Shown one piece after another: positions 42,618 to 54,825 of a DNA stretch of 64,000 bases. Origin of the DNA: Malaya genurostris. Taxonomy: Eukaryota > Arthropoda > Insecta > Diptera > Culicidae. Position 1 is the first letter of the stretch, and each line of letters begins with the position of its first letter. The notes under the pieces are model-generated. The model made no database searches and was not told the origin of the DNA. It saw nothing but the letters and a program-made list of their open reading frames with translations. Position numbers and translations under genes: made by a program. The DNA lies in contig NC_080572.1 in assembly GCF_030247185.1 (NCBI RefSeq), positions 127,226,405 to 127,290,404 of the forward strand, read 5' to 3'.

Positions 42618-45600
42618 ATGTCGACGGAAGTTTCGTAAGTATCATTAAACTATCATTCAATTAGAGCAAGAACACATTCTCGGAAATATACCAGCGTGTT
42701 TTCCGGCGTCCATTTTTATCGATCTGTCGGCAAATTGTATTCCTCGTTTTCTTGTTCAATGTTCCGTTTAGGATTACGATGGAACTTTAATTTCGATTCC
42801 ATTAATTTCTCTACTATATCAACGCCTAGCAATTTATCGCAATGGCTTATTAATGCAGATAACATATTGCCATGATGACTTCATAACCTTTATTTACATG
42901 ATCTAGAACAATCTCGAATCAATGTATCTTATGTTTATTTCTAGTGTTCCACCGCCTGCCATCTGGGCTCAACGAAATGATGTTCTTTACTTAACGTTAA
43001 ACGTGGAGTGTCCTGATCCTATTTTTAAGTATGCAAGAAATATTCTCGAGTTTATCTGTATTAATAATTTATTTAGGTTCACAGAGGACTCTATGTACTT
43101 CAAAGGTGTCGGCTTACCCGAGAAGAAAAACCACGAAGTGACGATTAACTTTTATAGTAAAATCAATCCCGATAAAGTGATCAGCAAAAACACTAGTCGA
43201 TGTATCGAGTTTGTCATCTCTAAAGCAGACACAAAGGCATCTTACTGGCCAAAACTAACTAACGATAAGAACAAACCTCACTGGCTCAAAGTGGATTTCA
43301 ACCGATGGAAGGACGAAGGATCCGACGATGAAAATAGTTAGTAAACATTGTATTTTCTCTTGAATAATTTCTTTATGGGGCAATGCGCGTTGAAGGGATG
43401 GACATAACATGTATTACCAACTCCCAAAATACGTCACATACAAATAACACAATTATGAAAACTGATTTATTGCGAGGACTTGTCGCATCGGCGTCTCCGT
43501 GTATGGCGCTGGTATCGTTATCTAGTCGTATTTTCGAGCACTGACATGAAATCATTTTTAGGTTGTGAACCATTTCGAGAACTATTTTTAATTTTTGTTA
43601 AAATTTGACCTTTAGCTTTTTTCTAACGCGTTATATTTAATTGAATACGGTTTTACCTATATTGGACAGTTTTCGATTAGCACTAAATAAGTTTCTAGGT
43701 TCAATGATTTTTTTGTTTACTCTTATTATTTCTTCCAATTAAATGTTCAATGCAGATCGAAAGTTTACAGTTTTAGTGTTTCGTTATAAAAATCAACAGA
43801 CACTGTAGTCATAATGAAAGTTTCTGATAATGGAAAAAAATAGATCTAATTCGATTGTGTGAAAGATGGAGCCCAAATCCAGATGAAGCATCGTTCGCTT
43901 CATAACTAATGCGCCGTACTGATAAGTGGAGAAGGACCTCGTTGCGAAGAGCTTATGGTTATTTATTTTAGCAGTGACGGGCCGTTCGGATCCATCACTC
44001 AAGGCGTTAGAGGCATACGTTGAAACCGATTTTTCATAGTTCTGGTGAAGATTTTTCCAAGACAGCCGACTAACGACGAAACGAACAAATCGATGCAACG
44101 CAATGCGCTCCATTGATATAGTTAGATTTCCATTCAGCGAATATACTGGTTACGGTAAGGTACGGTTTACCTGCCTCATAACAGATGATTTCATCTGCTG
44201 CATACCGTGTTAGGTTTCGCAGGGGACTGAGTTTAGCTCGAGACATGACATTTCAACCGTGTAACGTGTACACTACGATGCGGTATGAATTTTGAGTTTG
44301 TTAGACTTTTTGATAAACGGCTTGCGCTGTCATGGAGAAACAACTTTTGAGCACATATGTGAATTATTTCATTCCTGTGGGATAATCAGGGCAAAAGTTA
44401 TCAGTCAAATGCAGAGAAAATCTCGGCTTACCAACCCCAGGGCTGTGACAGGTTGGCAGAGTTTCATTAAATATGTAAAAGACATCAAATTCATCGATGG
44501 AAAACGTTTATTAGTAAAAAAGTCCGCTCTATTCCTATCTTTTAAGTATTTCAGATTTAGTGTCGGCAGCATAAAACAACTATTCTTTCCTACGCCAGCG
44601 TACGCGCTGACGTTCAGTTTTATTTTCTTCCTCAAATGCTGCCAATTATTGGAAACTTAGACATTTGGTCGTAGTCAACACATCAGTAAGACATCGAGTT
44701 CCCAGAGCTCACCGTAACGCCATCTGCGTTTCAATGTCGTCTATCTCAGCTCAAAGCGATATTACCGATGCATGCGATCGTTGTGCCAATCATTTTGTGC
44801 TAAGCTGAAGGTCGAAATTTCGAAAATAGCCATCAAATATCTCGTTTTACCCGCAAAGTATCTGTTTCGATGCCGAGACGAAGTGCTTTATCTCATCCCG
44901 CTGCTAAGCGTCGTCGTGAAAACGAATACGTATTCGCCTCTTCATTATTTTCTAGGCGGAAACACGTTGATGACTGCAACATTCAAACGGTTTCATCATC
45001 TTCGTTAGTATGGATTTATACAATCATATCTCAGAAGTCGACGCCTTACTATCAAAATTGACGATTGTGTTTCCGACGAATTTGTTGCTACATTTGGAAT
45101 TCCACAGGGGAGTTATCTTGGCCCTTTGATTTTCTTACTGTACTTCAACGATGTAAATCTTTGCCTGGATGGACCACGAGTTTCTTTCACTAGTGACCTC
45201 AAGATCTATCACACCATCCGCAGCTCAGAAGATGTGGCATTCCTTTAACGGCAATTAGCAATCCTTGCGATTTGACGCAAAACCAATCATATGATAGTGA
45301 ATCCAGAAAAATGCTAAATCATTGCGTTCACAAGCAAAAAGTTACCGTTCAAATTCAAATATTATCTTGAAGGATTCATGATTAGTAGATCGACATGCGT
45401 CAAAGATCTTGGTGGCATCCTCGATGAGCAGTTAAACTTCACATTATCTAGGATTACTGCTTGGTCTTGACACACCACAAATACTGCGAGAGCTGGCGCG
45501 TGCTTTGAGGATAGCTGATGTTTCGAATAATAGGATTGACTCTCGCTTCGCTCCACGAGGTTAATATCAATGTTCGTCTTCGTGCTTACCGTAACAACGC

Positions 45601-48600
45601 CTTTCTTCGACTACCTCTACGTCGCACCAACTATGGAGTTAACGATGCCATTATAGGCTTGGAAAGATCGTAAAATCGTGTATCATCTGGATTTAATTTC
45701 AATCTTCCACGCAAAATAATACAAGCCATATTTTTACTTAATATTAGAAATTATCCTACTGCAGTGTATCTAACCAAAATTATTAAGCAGCTGCTCTTCC
45801 TGGAGTAAAGAACAATTGACCTTGGTCGTCAAACCGATGCTGGTCTAGTTTTATTATCCACTACTCTGTACCCACTACACCGATTTACCACCGCACCAGT
45901 AAAATAACCTGAATGGACGAACATGTCATTAAAAAATTGCCTTTATTCGGTTTTAATTCTTGAAAGCTTAATGATTTTTTCCGTACAAAATCTACAATTA
46001 TTCTACTTATTTAAAAAAAAATCTGTTTTTATCGATGCCGCAATTGAACTAACCATGTTTGATACTCATATCATCGACCACAATCTTCAACTGCGCATAT
46101 CACTATCGAATGTTTCGTGATCCTTCTATGAAATTCATTTTAAAGATTGCACAAAAAATATATATATTCATGAAATTGAACAAACCAAACCATATTCCTA
46201 ATCTGTCTAGAAACTGGATCTTTTTTTTTTTCATAAATACGTTTATTTCTTAAGGCAGTTTACATAGGTTTTTCTTCGCCGTAGCATCACTTTTACATAA
46301 TATTCTTATCCTAATTTAATTCTAACATAGTCACAACCTTTTGAATTTATTAAAACATATTCTCTTATAGCTTAAATATCATCTTAGGTAACTCGTCATT
46401 AATTATGAAATCTACTCGGAAATATTATTTGAACCAAACGATTAACTTCTATAAATTATAAAATAAGCTGTTATTTTCAGACATTTTGTTGATAATTTCA
46501 TAAACTGTTTCGAGTTTGTTTGTATCATTACATAATTTTTATTCTAATTTAGCTATTGGTTGAACTCATGGACGCAGCTGGGATCAGAACTAAGTCTTAA
46601 AAGGGGCCTTTATTAAATTGAAACTCCAATTTTCTTTATGAAATGATAAATAAGTTTCATGTATGAAAGGTCACGACAAGCAAGAATGTCTCGAACTGGG
46701 ATATTGGATAGTCTACCTTGGGTACGCAAAGAATTTATTAGTTGAGATCTGACATCACGATACTCCACGCATGTCCAAACGACATGATCAATATCCCGAT
46801 AACCTTCTCCGCAAGCACAATGATTAGTCTCGGAGAGCCCAATTCGAAGGAGATGTGCATCTAACGTGTAGTGATTGGACATGAGTCTGGACATCACACG
46901 AATGAAATCCCTACTCACATCCAGTCCCCTGAACCATGCCTTTGTCGATATTTTCGGAATAATTGAGTGCATCCACCGACCCAGATCATCACTATCCCAA
47001 GAAGCTTGCCAGCTGGCAAGTGTTCTTTGGCGAGACGAGCTATAGAATTCGTTGAAAGCAATCGGTCGCTCATAAATTTCACCCTCAATAGCACCACGTT
47101 TGGCTAAAATATCGGCTCTTTCATTGCCAGGAATGGAGCAATGAGCCGGGACCCAGACTATAGTGATTAGATAATTATTGTTCAATATGTCGTTCAGGCA
47201 CTGTTTTATTTTGCCCAGGAAAAACGGTTCAGTCTTGCCAGTCATGTTTGAGCGAATGGCTTCAATTGCACTCAGACTATCTGTGAAGAGGAAATAATGG
47301 TTTGGAGATCATGTGACGATTACACTCAAACTATAATGAACTGCTGCTAGCTCTGCTATATAAACAGATGCAGGTTCTTGAAGCCTAAATGAGGCCGAAA
47401 CATTATTGTTGAACATACCAAACCCTGTCGCTTCTTCAATTCGCGATCCGTCCGTGTAAAACATTTTCTCAGAGTCAATATGCCTGAACTTACTTGAAAA
47501 TATTTTTGGGATTTCCGTCGAGCGTAGATGATCCGGGATTCCACGCACTTCGCGCTGCATGGATGTATCGAAAAATAAAGTTGAGTCAGGGGCACTTAGG
47601 ATGCTGACACGGATAGGAATATATCTTGAAGGGTTGATTTCCTGTGACATATGGTTAAATATACTGTCATGAATTTTGTTTGAGATCGAAGCTCGACTAG
47701 TCGTTCGAAATTATTAATTACCATGGGATTCAGCACCTCACATCTTATTAGCAGGTGTGATGAAAGCTCCCAAAATCGATCTTTCAATGGAAGAACTCCC
47801 GCCAGAACTTCAAGACTCATTGTATGTGTCGAATGCATGCAGCCTAAGGCAATTCGCAAGCAACGGTACTGAATTCGCTCAAGTTTGATAATATGAGAGT
47901 TTGCAGCGGAACGAAAACAAACGCATCCATATTCCATCACTGAAAGTATCGTTGTTTGATACAATTTTATTAGATCTTGCGGATGAGAACCCCACCAAGA
48001 TCCTGTTATTGTTCGAAGAAAATTTACTCTTTGTTGGCATTTCGTTATCAGATACCTAATGTGTCCTCCCCACGTGCATTTGGAATCAAACCACACCCGA
48101 GGTATTTAAAAGTTAAAACCTGTTGGATCATTCTTCCCATCATATGGAGCTGAAGCTGCGCGGGATCATGCTTTCTTGAAAAGACGACTAACTCTGTTTT
48201 CTCCGCAGAGAATTCGATACCAAGTTGAACAGCCCAAACGGACAAGTTATCTAAGGTATCTTGCAATGGTTTATGCAGATCAATAGCTTTGGGTCCAGTA
48301 ACTGAAACCACGCCATCATCTGTCAATTGTCTTAGTGTACATGGGGTTACTAGATAGCTGTCAATGTCATTCACGTAAAAATTATAAAGGAGCGGACTGA
48401 GGCATGAGCCTTGCGGTAGACCCATGTAGCTAATTCTGAATGTTGTCAAATCGCCATATGAAAAATGCATGCGTTTCTCTGACAAAAGGTTGTGCAAATA
48501 ATTATTTATAACCGCTGGGAGTCCATGTTGGTGGAGCTTGTCTGAAAGAACATCAATGGAAACTGAATCAAATGCTCCTTTAATGTCTAAAAATACAGAT

Positions 48601-51600
48601 GCCATTTGTTGCTTTTGAGCGAAGGCAATTTGGATGTCAGACGAAAGTAATGCAAGGCAATCATTCGTCCCTTTATTTCTACGGAAACCAAACTGAGTAT
48701 CTGACAACAAACCGTTCGTCTCGACCCAAGTGTCGAGACGTCGTAGAATAATTTTTTCGAACAATTTTCTGATGCAGGACAACATCGCAATGGGTCTATA
48801 TGAGTTGTGATTGGAAGCTGGTTTCCCCGGCTTTTGAATGGCGATAACTTTCACTTGTCTCCAGTCAGGTGGAACAATATTTTGCTCAAGAAACTTGTTG
48901 AACAATTCCAACAAACGTCTTTTTGCGAGGTCGGGCAGATTCTTCACCAAGTTGAATTTAATTCTGTCCAACCCAGGAGCGTTATTTTTACAAGACAAGA
49001 GTGCTATAGAAAATTCCATCATTGAAAATGGGTTATTAATAAAACCATTATTTGGAGGAGATCCCCGAATAATGCTCTGCGTAGGAACAGAATCTGGGCA
49101 AACTTTCCTAGCAAAGTCAAATATCCATCGGTTCGAGTATTCATCACTCTCATTGCCCAAGTTACGATTCCTCATTCGTCTGGCCGTGTTCCAAAGAGTG
49201 CTCATTGAGGTTTCTCTTGACAAACCTTCGACAAAATTTCTCCAATAGCTACATTTTTTAGCTCGAAGTATGCTCTTGTACTTGGTTTCTAAAACCATAA
49301 GTTTTTCAAAATTCTGAGGAGTTCCTCCTCCCCGTTTTAGAAACGTCTTGCAAGCATTTTGTTTTGCGAGTTTAGCCTCTGAGCACTCTTTGTCCCACCA
49401 GGGGTTGGGAGGCCTTCTGTTAGTCGTTAGCCCAGGAAAGCGTTTAGTTTGGGATTGTTCTGCTGCCTCCAGAATCGAACAAATGAGGAAGTCATATTCT
49501 TCAAGTGGAGGGAGCTCTTCCATTGAATTCAAAATACTAGAGATACTACTTTGGTATTTAATCCAATCGATATTTTTTGTCAAATCATATGGAATACTAG
49601 CTGAAGTAGCAATGCAATTGCTATTGCTAATTGAGATGATGATTGGTAAATGATCGCTACCGTGTAAATCAGGCAATATTTTCCAGGTGCAATCTAGTCG
49701 AATTGATGTTGAGCAAAGAGATAGATCTAATGCACTTGGGCGTGCAGGAGGTCTTGGGATCCGTGTCATGCTACCCATATTTAATACCGTCATGCTAAAA
49801 TTGTCACAAATGTTTTGTATTAAAGATGATCTGCTATCATTGTAAACGGAACCCCACATCATTCCGTGCGAATTTAAATCCCCCAGAATCAATCGTGGAG
49901 CAGGAAGGACTTCAACCATTTCATTAAGCTGTCGCTGTCCAACTTGTGCTTTTGGAGGAATATAAACCGAAGCTATGCAAATATCTTTGCCTTTAATGTT
50001 TATTTGGCAAGCAACAACTTCTATACTAGAAGTTGAAGGGATGTTTAATCTATAAAAGGAATAGCATTTCTTAATTCCCAAAAGCACTCCACCATACGGA
50101 GAGTCTCTATCGAGACGTATAATGTTAAAATCATTAAAATTTAAAGCTATGTTTGAAGTAAGCCATGTTTCGCATAAAGCAAATACATCACATTTTTGAC
50201 TATGCAATAAAATTTTAAATGAATCAAGTTTTGGCATGATGCTTCGACAATTCCACTGCAGGACAGTGATTGTATCATTTGCGGCGGGTGATAAATTATC
50301 CATCAAAAGATACAAAACCTGAGACAATTGGCCATTGAGCTGATAACTGCTTCAAAAAATTTCTAGCTATTGGAAGGAATGCCATTATGAGGGTCTTTAA
50401 GGGTTCAGATATATTGAATGCTGAGAAAATCCATTCAACAATTTCCGAAAACTTCAGTAATCCTGTTGGTGGCTGTGAAATAGAGCCCACAGGATTATTA
50501 CCTTTTTCTGTGCTAGATCCTGGATTGGTTTGTGAATTTGACAAACCAGGAGGCACAGTCTTTGGTTTTGACTTTTTTTGTTTAACACGGGGATCTTTTT
50601 TTGAAGATGAAATTTTAGGTGTCTTTTTTGGTAATTTGGAAGAAGACTTCTTTCTCTTAACTGACCCTTGGGTAGTGATAAACGAAATACCTTCACTATT
50701 TTCGTCAGAGTCAGAGTCCTCTGATTCCTCTAAATTTGAAAACCCGTTTTCGGTTTCCAAAGGAGGGACATCAATGACCGTTTTAAGCATTTCTGCATAT
50801 GTGCGCTTAGACCGTGCTTTTAAAGAAAGCTTAATTTTGTCTTTGTGTACTTCAAATGCAGTGCATACTGAAATATCCTCATGAGGACTATTCCCACAAT
50901 AAATACATTTTTCAATTTCCTTGTTGCAATCATTATCTTTATGAGGCCCTTCACACTTAATACATTTTGGTTTATTACTACAGTAAGTAGCTGTGTGGCC
51001 GAATTTTTTGCAGTTCGTACAATTCATTACATTTGGAACAAAAAGCCGAACAGGGAGGCGAATTTTATCGACATAGACATGGGACGGCAACGCAGACCCG
51101 GCAAATGTCACTCGAAACGAGTCTGATGGGCGATAAACTTTCTTTCCCTCTTCATGAACTACTGAGTACAGTTGTTTGCACTCCAGTATTTTCACACCCT
51201 CAAGCATAGAGTTCTTGAAACGACCAACACCATGCTTGAGTAAATCATCTACCGAAAGACTCGCTTCGGTAACAACACCGTCAATTTCGACATCTTTGGA
51301 GGGTATGTAAACTTTATACTCTTTAATGAAATGTTCCGAAGAGACAATATCATTCGCGTGTTTCAAATTATTTACCACAACACGAATTTTATCGTTATTT
51401 ACTTTTATGATCTCTTTGATTGAAGAGTATCGTGATGTCAAACCTTTATTAATTTGTACAATGTTTAATGGCTTTGATATACGTCTAAAAAATACTATCC
51501 AAGGCCCAGAAGAGCTCTCCTGATATTTTTTCGTTCGTGGGGGTATCGGATTCATGCTAGGATTTACGTCCATGGATTCATCCATCACATTAAAATTTTT

Positions 51601-52600
51601 AATGAAACTTTAAATAAAAAATGAAACCAACACTACACAGTACTCAATCAAAAGGAAAAGAAAAAACTTCTACCTTGAAATTGCTGTCTATCTCCGTTGC
51701 ACTGCCGTGTAGATCCTCGTTGCTCTAGATGTTCTTGTTGGTTGCTGATTGTTGGATGTGATGCTACTGCTACCTGACATCCAGCACCACTCGATTTCCG
51801 ATTTACTTTTGTTTTCGCCAGCTGTAACCAGCGCAGGTCACCGGTGTATACCTGCGTGTTGTATGGCAGTGGAAAGACCGAGTTGTCTTGTCTCCTTCTT
51901 CCTTGTGCTCCGCACCGATATGCTTCTGCACCGATATGCTTCTGCACCGAAGTGCCTTCGCACCGGTGTGCCTTTGCACTCTCCTGCTTCTGTGTGCCTT
52001 TGCACTCTTCTTCTTCGATGTGCCTTTGCACTCTCCTGCTCAGCACTTGTGGCTGTATATTGTGGCCTGGGTAGAGCTTGGGAAACGCCGTTTGTTGTTT
52101 CCTTCACCAGCTTGGCCCAGCACTAGGGCTCTCTTATGCAGCACGACTATACGTTTTAACGGCTGCTGCCAACAGGTCTCTACCTGTAGTTCAACCGTTG
52201 TCGTATTTAACGCGTGTAAACCAACCAGCGTTATTAAACTGTACGCTTCTATACACAACCTTCTCGGTTGAACGGCTATTACTGAATGGGAAACTGGATC
52301 TTAAGAAACCTCAAATTCCAATTCTAGCTATCAAGAAACAAAGACATCACAAACAGCCAAATACCTCGGAAACGAGCTCAGCTTATTTTTAATTGAAAAT
52401 AAAAACCTGCCTATACCTAATATTACTTTCACTACGTTTCAGATGAAGGTGACAACGTAATGTCTTTAGAGGACATGTTGCGATCAACAGATAAAAACAA
52501 ACTTTCTTTCGATGATCTCGACGATGATCAAGAGGACTCGGACGACGAAGCGATGCCTGGCTTGACCGAAGACAAGGACGAAAAAGAGGAAGATAAATAA
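42618..52600 (+). CDS. HSP90 co-chaperone p23/PTGES3-like, four coding exons
   Basis: A small acidic co-chaperone (CS/p23 fold) that stabilises the ATP-bound HSP90-client complex in the cytosol. Exons are 42,618-42,634 (MSTEV), 42,945-43,028, 43,077-43,336 and 52,443-52,600, spliced GT-AG to 172 residues. Key motifs are PPPAIWAQRNDVLYLTLNVE, YFKGVG, NFYSKINPDKV, YWPKLTNDKNKPHWLKVDF and RWKDEGSDDE. The last exon supplies the acidic tail (MSLEDMLRSTD, EDSDDEAMPGL, KEEDK), matching the DDSDDEKMPDL-like tail of p23. Intron 2 is only 48 bp, in frame and stop-free. Intron 3 is 9.1 kb and holds retrotransposons. An AATAAA overlaps the stop codon. The Drosophila counterpart should be CG16817. Confidence 0.9.
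43337..45050. other. p23 intron 3, left part
   Basis: AT-rich intronic DNA with no recognised gene or clear element. Frames at 44,292-44,660 (+) and 43,793-44,113 (-) lack family resemblance. Confidence 0.5.
45057..45790 (+). pseudogene. Jockey/CR1-like reverse transcriptase relic in p23 intron
   Basis: Recognisable pieces in shifting frames are FGIPQGSYLGPLIFLLYFND (RT motif B), a degraded active-site region (SFTSDLKIYHTIRSS, where relatives have FADDLKIY), VNPEKC, GFMISRSTCVKDLGGILDE and a C-terminal FLRLPLRRTNYGVNDAI. Stops and frameshifts abound, and the endonuclease was not found. It is an old 5'-truncated element. Confidence 0.78.
45791..46209. other. p23 intron 3, no recognised feature
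   Basis: AT-rich sequence between the reverse transcriptase relic and the 3' end of the antisense retrotransposon. The target duplication of the latter starts at 46,210. Confidence 0.5.
46613..50303 (-). pseudogene. ORF2 of the third I-type element, broken
   Basis: Endonuclease (QWNCRSIMPK, CETWLTSN, LGDLNSHG, GSDHLPI) and reverse transcriptase (FLDIKGAFDSV, GLPQGSCLSPLLYNFY) are continuous to about 48,096. The catalytic box reads LTDD, not LADD, so one residue next to the aspartates has changed. Frameshifts occur at about 48,090 and 47,640. An in-frame TGA at about 47,309 splits the RNase H (FYTDGSRIEE, then FTDSLSAIEA, NERADILAK). The C-terminal CACGEGYRDIDHVVWTC is retained. Confidence 0.88.
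50296..51588 (-). CDS. ORF1, gag-like (430 aa), third element
   Basis: An open frame with the same architecture as the other ORF1 proteins but without the long Pro-rich array. It has the core GPWIVFFRRI, knuckles CTNCKKFGHTATYC, CIKCEGPHKDNDC and CIYCGNSPHEDISVC, a Lys/Ser-rich tail and the hydrophobic C-terminus ending FVSFDG. Its stop TAA (50,298-50,296) overlaps an ATG (50,303-50,301) that starts ORF2. Confidence 0.88.
   Translation of the reverse strand: MMDESMDVNPSMNPIPPRTKKYQESSSGPWIVFFRRISKPLNIVQINKGLTSRYSSIKEIIKVNNDKIRVVVNNLKHANDIVSSEHFIKEYKVYIPSKDVEIDGVVTEASLSVDDLLKHGVGRFKNSMLEGVKILECKQLYSVVHEEGKKVYRPSDSFRVTFAGSALPSHVYVDKIRLPVRLFVPNVMNCTNCKKFGHTATYCSNKPKCIKCEGPHKDNDCNKEIEKCIYCGNSPHEDISVCTAFEVHKDKIKLSLKARSKRTYAEMLKTVIDVPPLETENGFSNLEESEDSDSDENSEGISFITTQGSVKRKKSSSKLPKKTPKISSSKKDPRVKQKKSKPKTVPPGLSNSQTNPGSSTEKGNNPVGSISQPPTGLLKFSEIVEWIFSAFNISEPLKTLIMAFLPIARNFLKQLSAQWPIVSGFVSFDG
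51915..52045. repeat. tandem repeats in the 5' leader of the third element
   Basis: Degenerate units of the types CACCGATATGCTTCTG and TGTGCCTTTGCACTCT recur several times with spacing of about 16-36 bp. They lie within the 5' untranslated part of the minus-strand retrotransposon, where I-type elements keep their internal promoter. Confidence 0.65.
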
Positions 52601-52990
52601 AACCGAACTTCCCTTCGCTGTGTGGGCAAACTGCGCTCGATACACTATAGCTGCTTTTAGAGAACAGGCTCAAGTCATTAGTGAACTATAATTTCATTTT
52701 TATTTGTATCGTTTCTTGTATCACCCTCTTTTCGTTCAGTGATGATTTGAACCACTTTCTGAAAACGGCCAAAAATGGAAATTGAGCCTGAAGACAACAC
52801 AGTCAAAAACAACCATTGGTGTGTAACTTTTATTTAAGGCGTAAGAGGGTAATAATATTAGGCTTCTAAGAGAATTCGAGGAGCAAAAGCTGAACATAGA
52901 GCTATAGATATTAATGAATGATGCAAGGATTTTTGAGAGGAAAAATCATCAAAACAGTCTGACACATTCGTATAAATAAAGCACTATGAA
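52601..52990 (+). other. p23 3' untranslated region and flank
   Basis: It follows the stop at 52,598-52,600. AATAAA occurs at 52,596-52,601, too close to the stop to be used simply, and again at 52,975-52,980. No further coding sequence. Confidence 0.45.
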
Positions 52991-53753
52991 CATTAGGGTT
53001 GGACAAAATTTTGATTTCAGCTTCATCAAACTTTTCATGTTCCTTTTGAGTTCCATAAGAACTATGGAAAATTTTAGTTCGATCGGTGAAACTAATTTTT
53101 TCCAAAAAAAAATCGATGAGAGATCAGCATAAATAGGTTTTTGGTGTTTTGGTCGATATTGTAGATAAACTCAAATCTAATAATTTTGCCAAAAGCATAA
53201 ACTCTCTAGTTTGGAAGATATGGACGATGCTATTTTATGCAAATAAAAAAAAAAATCACATGAATTTTTTGTGTCTTTACAGTAACTATTGAAACATGGT
53301 TTGTCACTTCAAAAGAATCTTCATGCTACACTGAGTAATTATCATAAAAACATCATCAATCGTTATAGCATAATAAAAAAAGTCTAATCATATTACGAAC
53401 ACTAGCAGCAGTTATGCTAGATATATTAGGGCATTAGCCATTATTCGGACCTTGTGTCGGTTTTCTGGTTTTGCGGTCTTCGAAGCTTTTCTGTATTGTT
53501 AAATTTCCGAAAATAATATGGCACTGATTTTTAGAATTTGTAGGGTGATCTCCAGTTGATTTTTTTTGTAAAAAGTCAGTTTTTCCATACTAAATCACAT
53601 AGAAACTTTAAACCTTGGGCGCAAAAATATAATTCTGCCGATCGAGCAAAAATTTTGCAGTTCTTATGCGATTCAAAAGGAACACGAAAAGTTTGGTGGA
53701 GCGAGAAAATTAACCTTTTCATATTGTTCCCATACAACCTTGTCCAACCCTAA
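52991..53753. mobile_element. MITE with TTAGGGTTGGACAA termini
   Basis: TTAGGGTTGGACAA at the left and TTGTCCAACCCTAA at the right are perfect inverses. Arms of about 110 bp follow (for example AGTTCCATAAGAACT with the inverse region near 53,640). The interior has no coding frame and the target duplication is uncertain. Confidence 0.72.
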
Positions 53754-53889
53754 TGAGCATGAGTTCTGTTACGAACCTTGCATTTCATTTTTTTCTTTTC
53801 TTCTTACAAATTGTCCTCCTATGTTTATTGAAAAGATACAGAATTGCTTTAAAACCGACTTTTAATCGGACCTACGAGAACTCGTGTTC

Positions 53890-54734
53890 GGATGTACGTT
53901 ATTTGGCCGAAATTTGTTTGGCAGAACTTTTGATTGGCATAAATTTGTTTGGCTTAATGTCATTTGACATAAAATAAAAAGATGTATTGCTCCATTTGGC
54001 ATAATTGTTTTTAGGCATAAATTTCATATGGTATAATTTCGATTGTGCATATTTTAGATATTCGATTTGATGTGTGATTCTTTTTGCGGACTGGTTGCAT
54101 CTTGTTTTCGTAATCAAAAACGAAACGAATTGTCTTTTATGGTCGAGAGTATTCAGAAAGGCTGTAATATATTAATGCTTTACGGTCGAATTGTCTTTTA
54201 TGGTCGAGAGTATTCAGAAAGGCTGTAATATATTAATGCTTTACGGTCGAAAACATGAGATTACATGTCAATGTGGTGCAGCCACATAAGCGAGGCCAAG
54301 GAGACTTGGTGGCACTAAGCCACTGAGGCGACGCCGGCTGAGTCGACCGCCGACCCGCTGTTTTCCTGGTCTACTCAAAGATAGAAAATATCCCTTGGCC
54401 CCGCAAAAGATATATTTTGTATCACGACGAGGGCAATGCAACCTCGGTGGCGCCAAGCCGCTGCTGAGGTAACGCAGTCCGAGTCGTCCAATCACTAATC
54501 GGAAACGATTACCTCTAGCAATAAAACGTGTAGTCCCGCGTTTTCGGCCGTTATGCATTTATATATTTCAGCCTTACAAAGTACTCCCAATTTGGACGAA
54601 TCGAATATCAAAAGTAATATGTACAGTTGAAATTAGGCCAAACAACAATTATGCCATTATAAAACAGTATGCCTTTTTATTTTATACCAAATGAAATTAT
54701 GCAAAAAAAAACTTTGGCCAAATAACGTACACCC
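53890..54734. mobile_element. MITE with 9-bp target duplication, Mutator-like
   Basis: The ends GGATGTACGTTATTTGGCC and inverse GGCCAAATAACGTACACCC are flanked by the 9-bp direct repeat CTCGTGTTC (53,881-53,889 and 54,735-54,743). Nine-base duplications suggest a Mutator-type origin. Inside are a 61-bp tandem duplication (54,126-54,186 and 54,187-54,247) and a GC-rich island at 54,270-54,500. Confidence 0.75.
54270..54500. repeat. GC-rich imperfect repeat inside the 9-bp-TSD MITE
   Basis: Two related blocks in the same orientation, about 148 bp apart: GGTGGCACTAAGCCACTGAG...GAGTCG and GGTGGCGCCAAGCCGCTG...GAGTCG. Composition is much richer in G+C than the surrounding element. A minus-strand frame covers it but has no family resemblance. 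Confidence 0.5.
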
Positions 54735-54825
54735 CTCGTGTTCTATACAGAGCTTATAATTGTCACGCATTCTCAATGAAAGAAACCACTTCAACAACCT
54801 CATTTTCAATATTATACTGTCTCAT

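Larger units (their letters stand above)
46221..52289 (-). mobile_element. third I-superfamily retrotransposon, antisense in p23 intron
   Basis: A 6.07-kb element with a poly-A end at 46,221-46,231. It is flanked by the 13-bp duplication GAAACTGGATCTT (46,210-46,222 and 52,290-52,302). The proteins are clearly related to the two intact copies but substantially diverged, so it is a sister family. ORF1 is intact; ORF2 has two frameshifts and one in-frame stop. Its start CATTCAGTAATAGCCG resembles the TCATTCGTAACCG start of the other family. It has a 700-bp 5' leader containing tandem repeats. Confidence 0.9.

Noticed and set aside
44292..44660. 122-residue frame in the p23 intron
   Set aside because: No recognisable domain; surrounded by decayed retrotransposon sequence.
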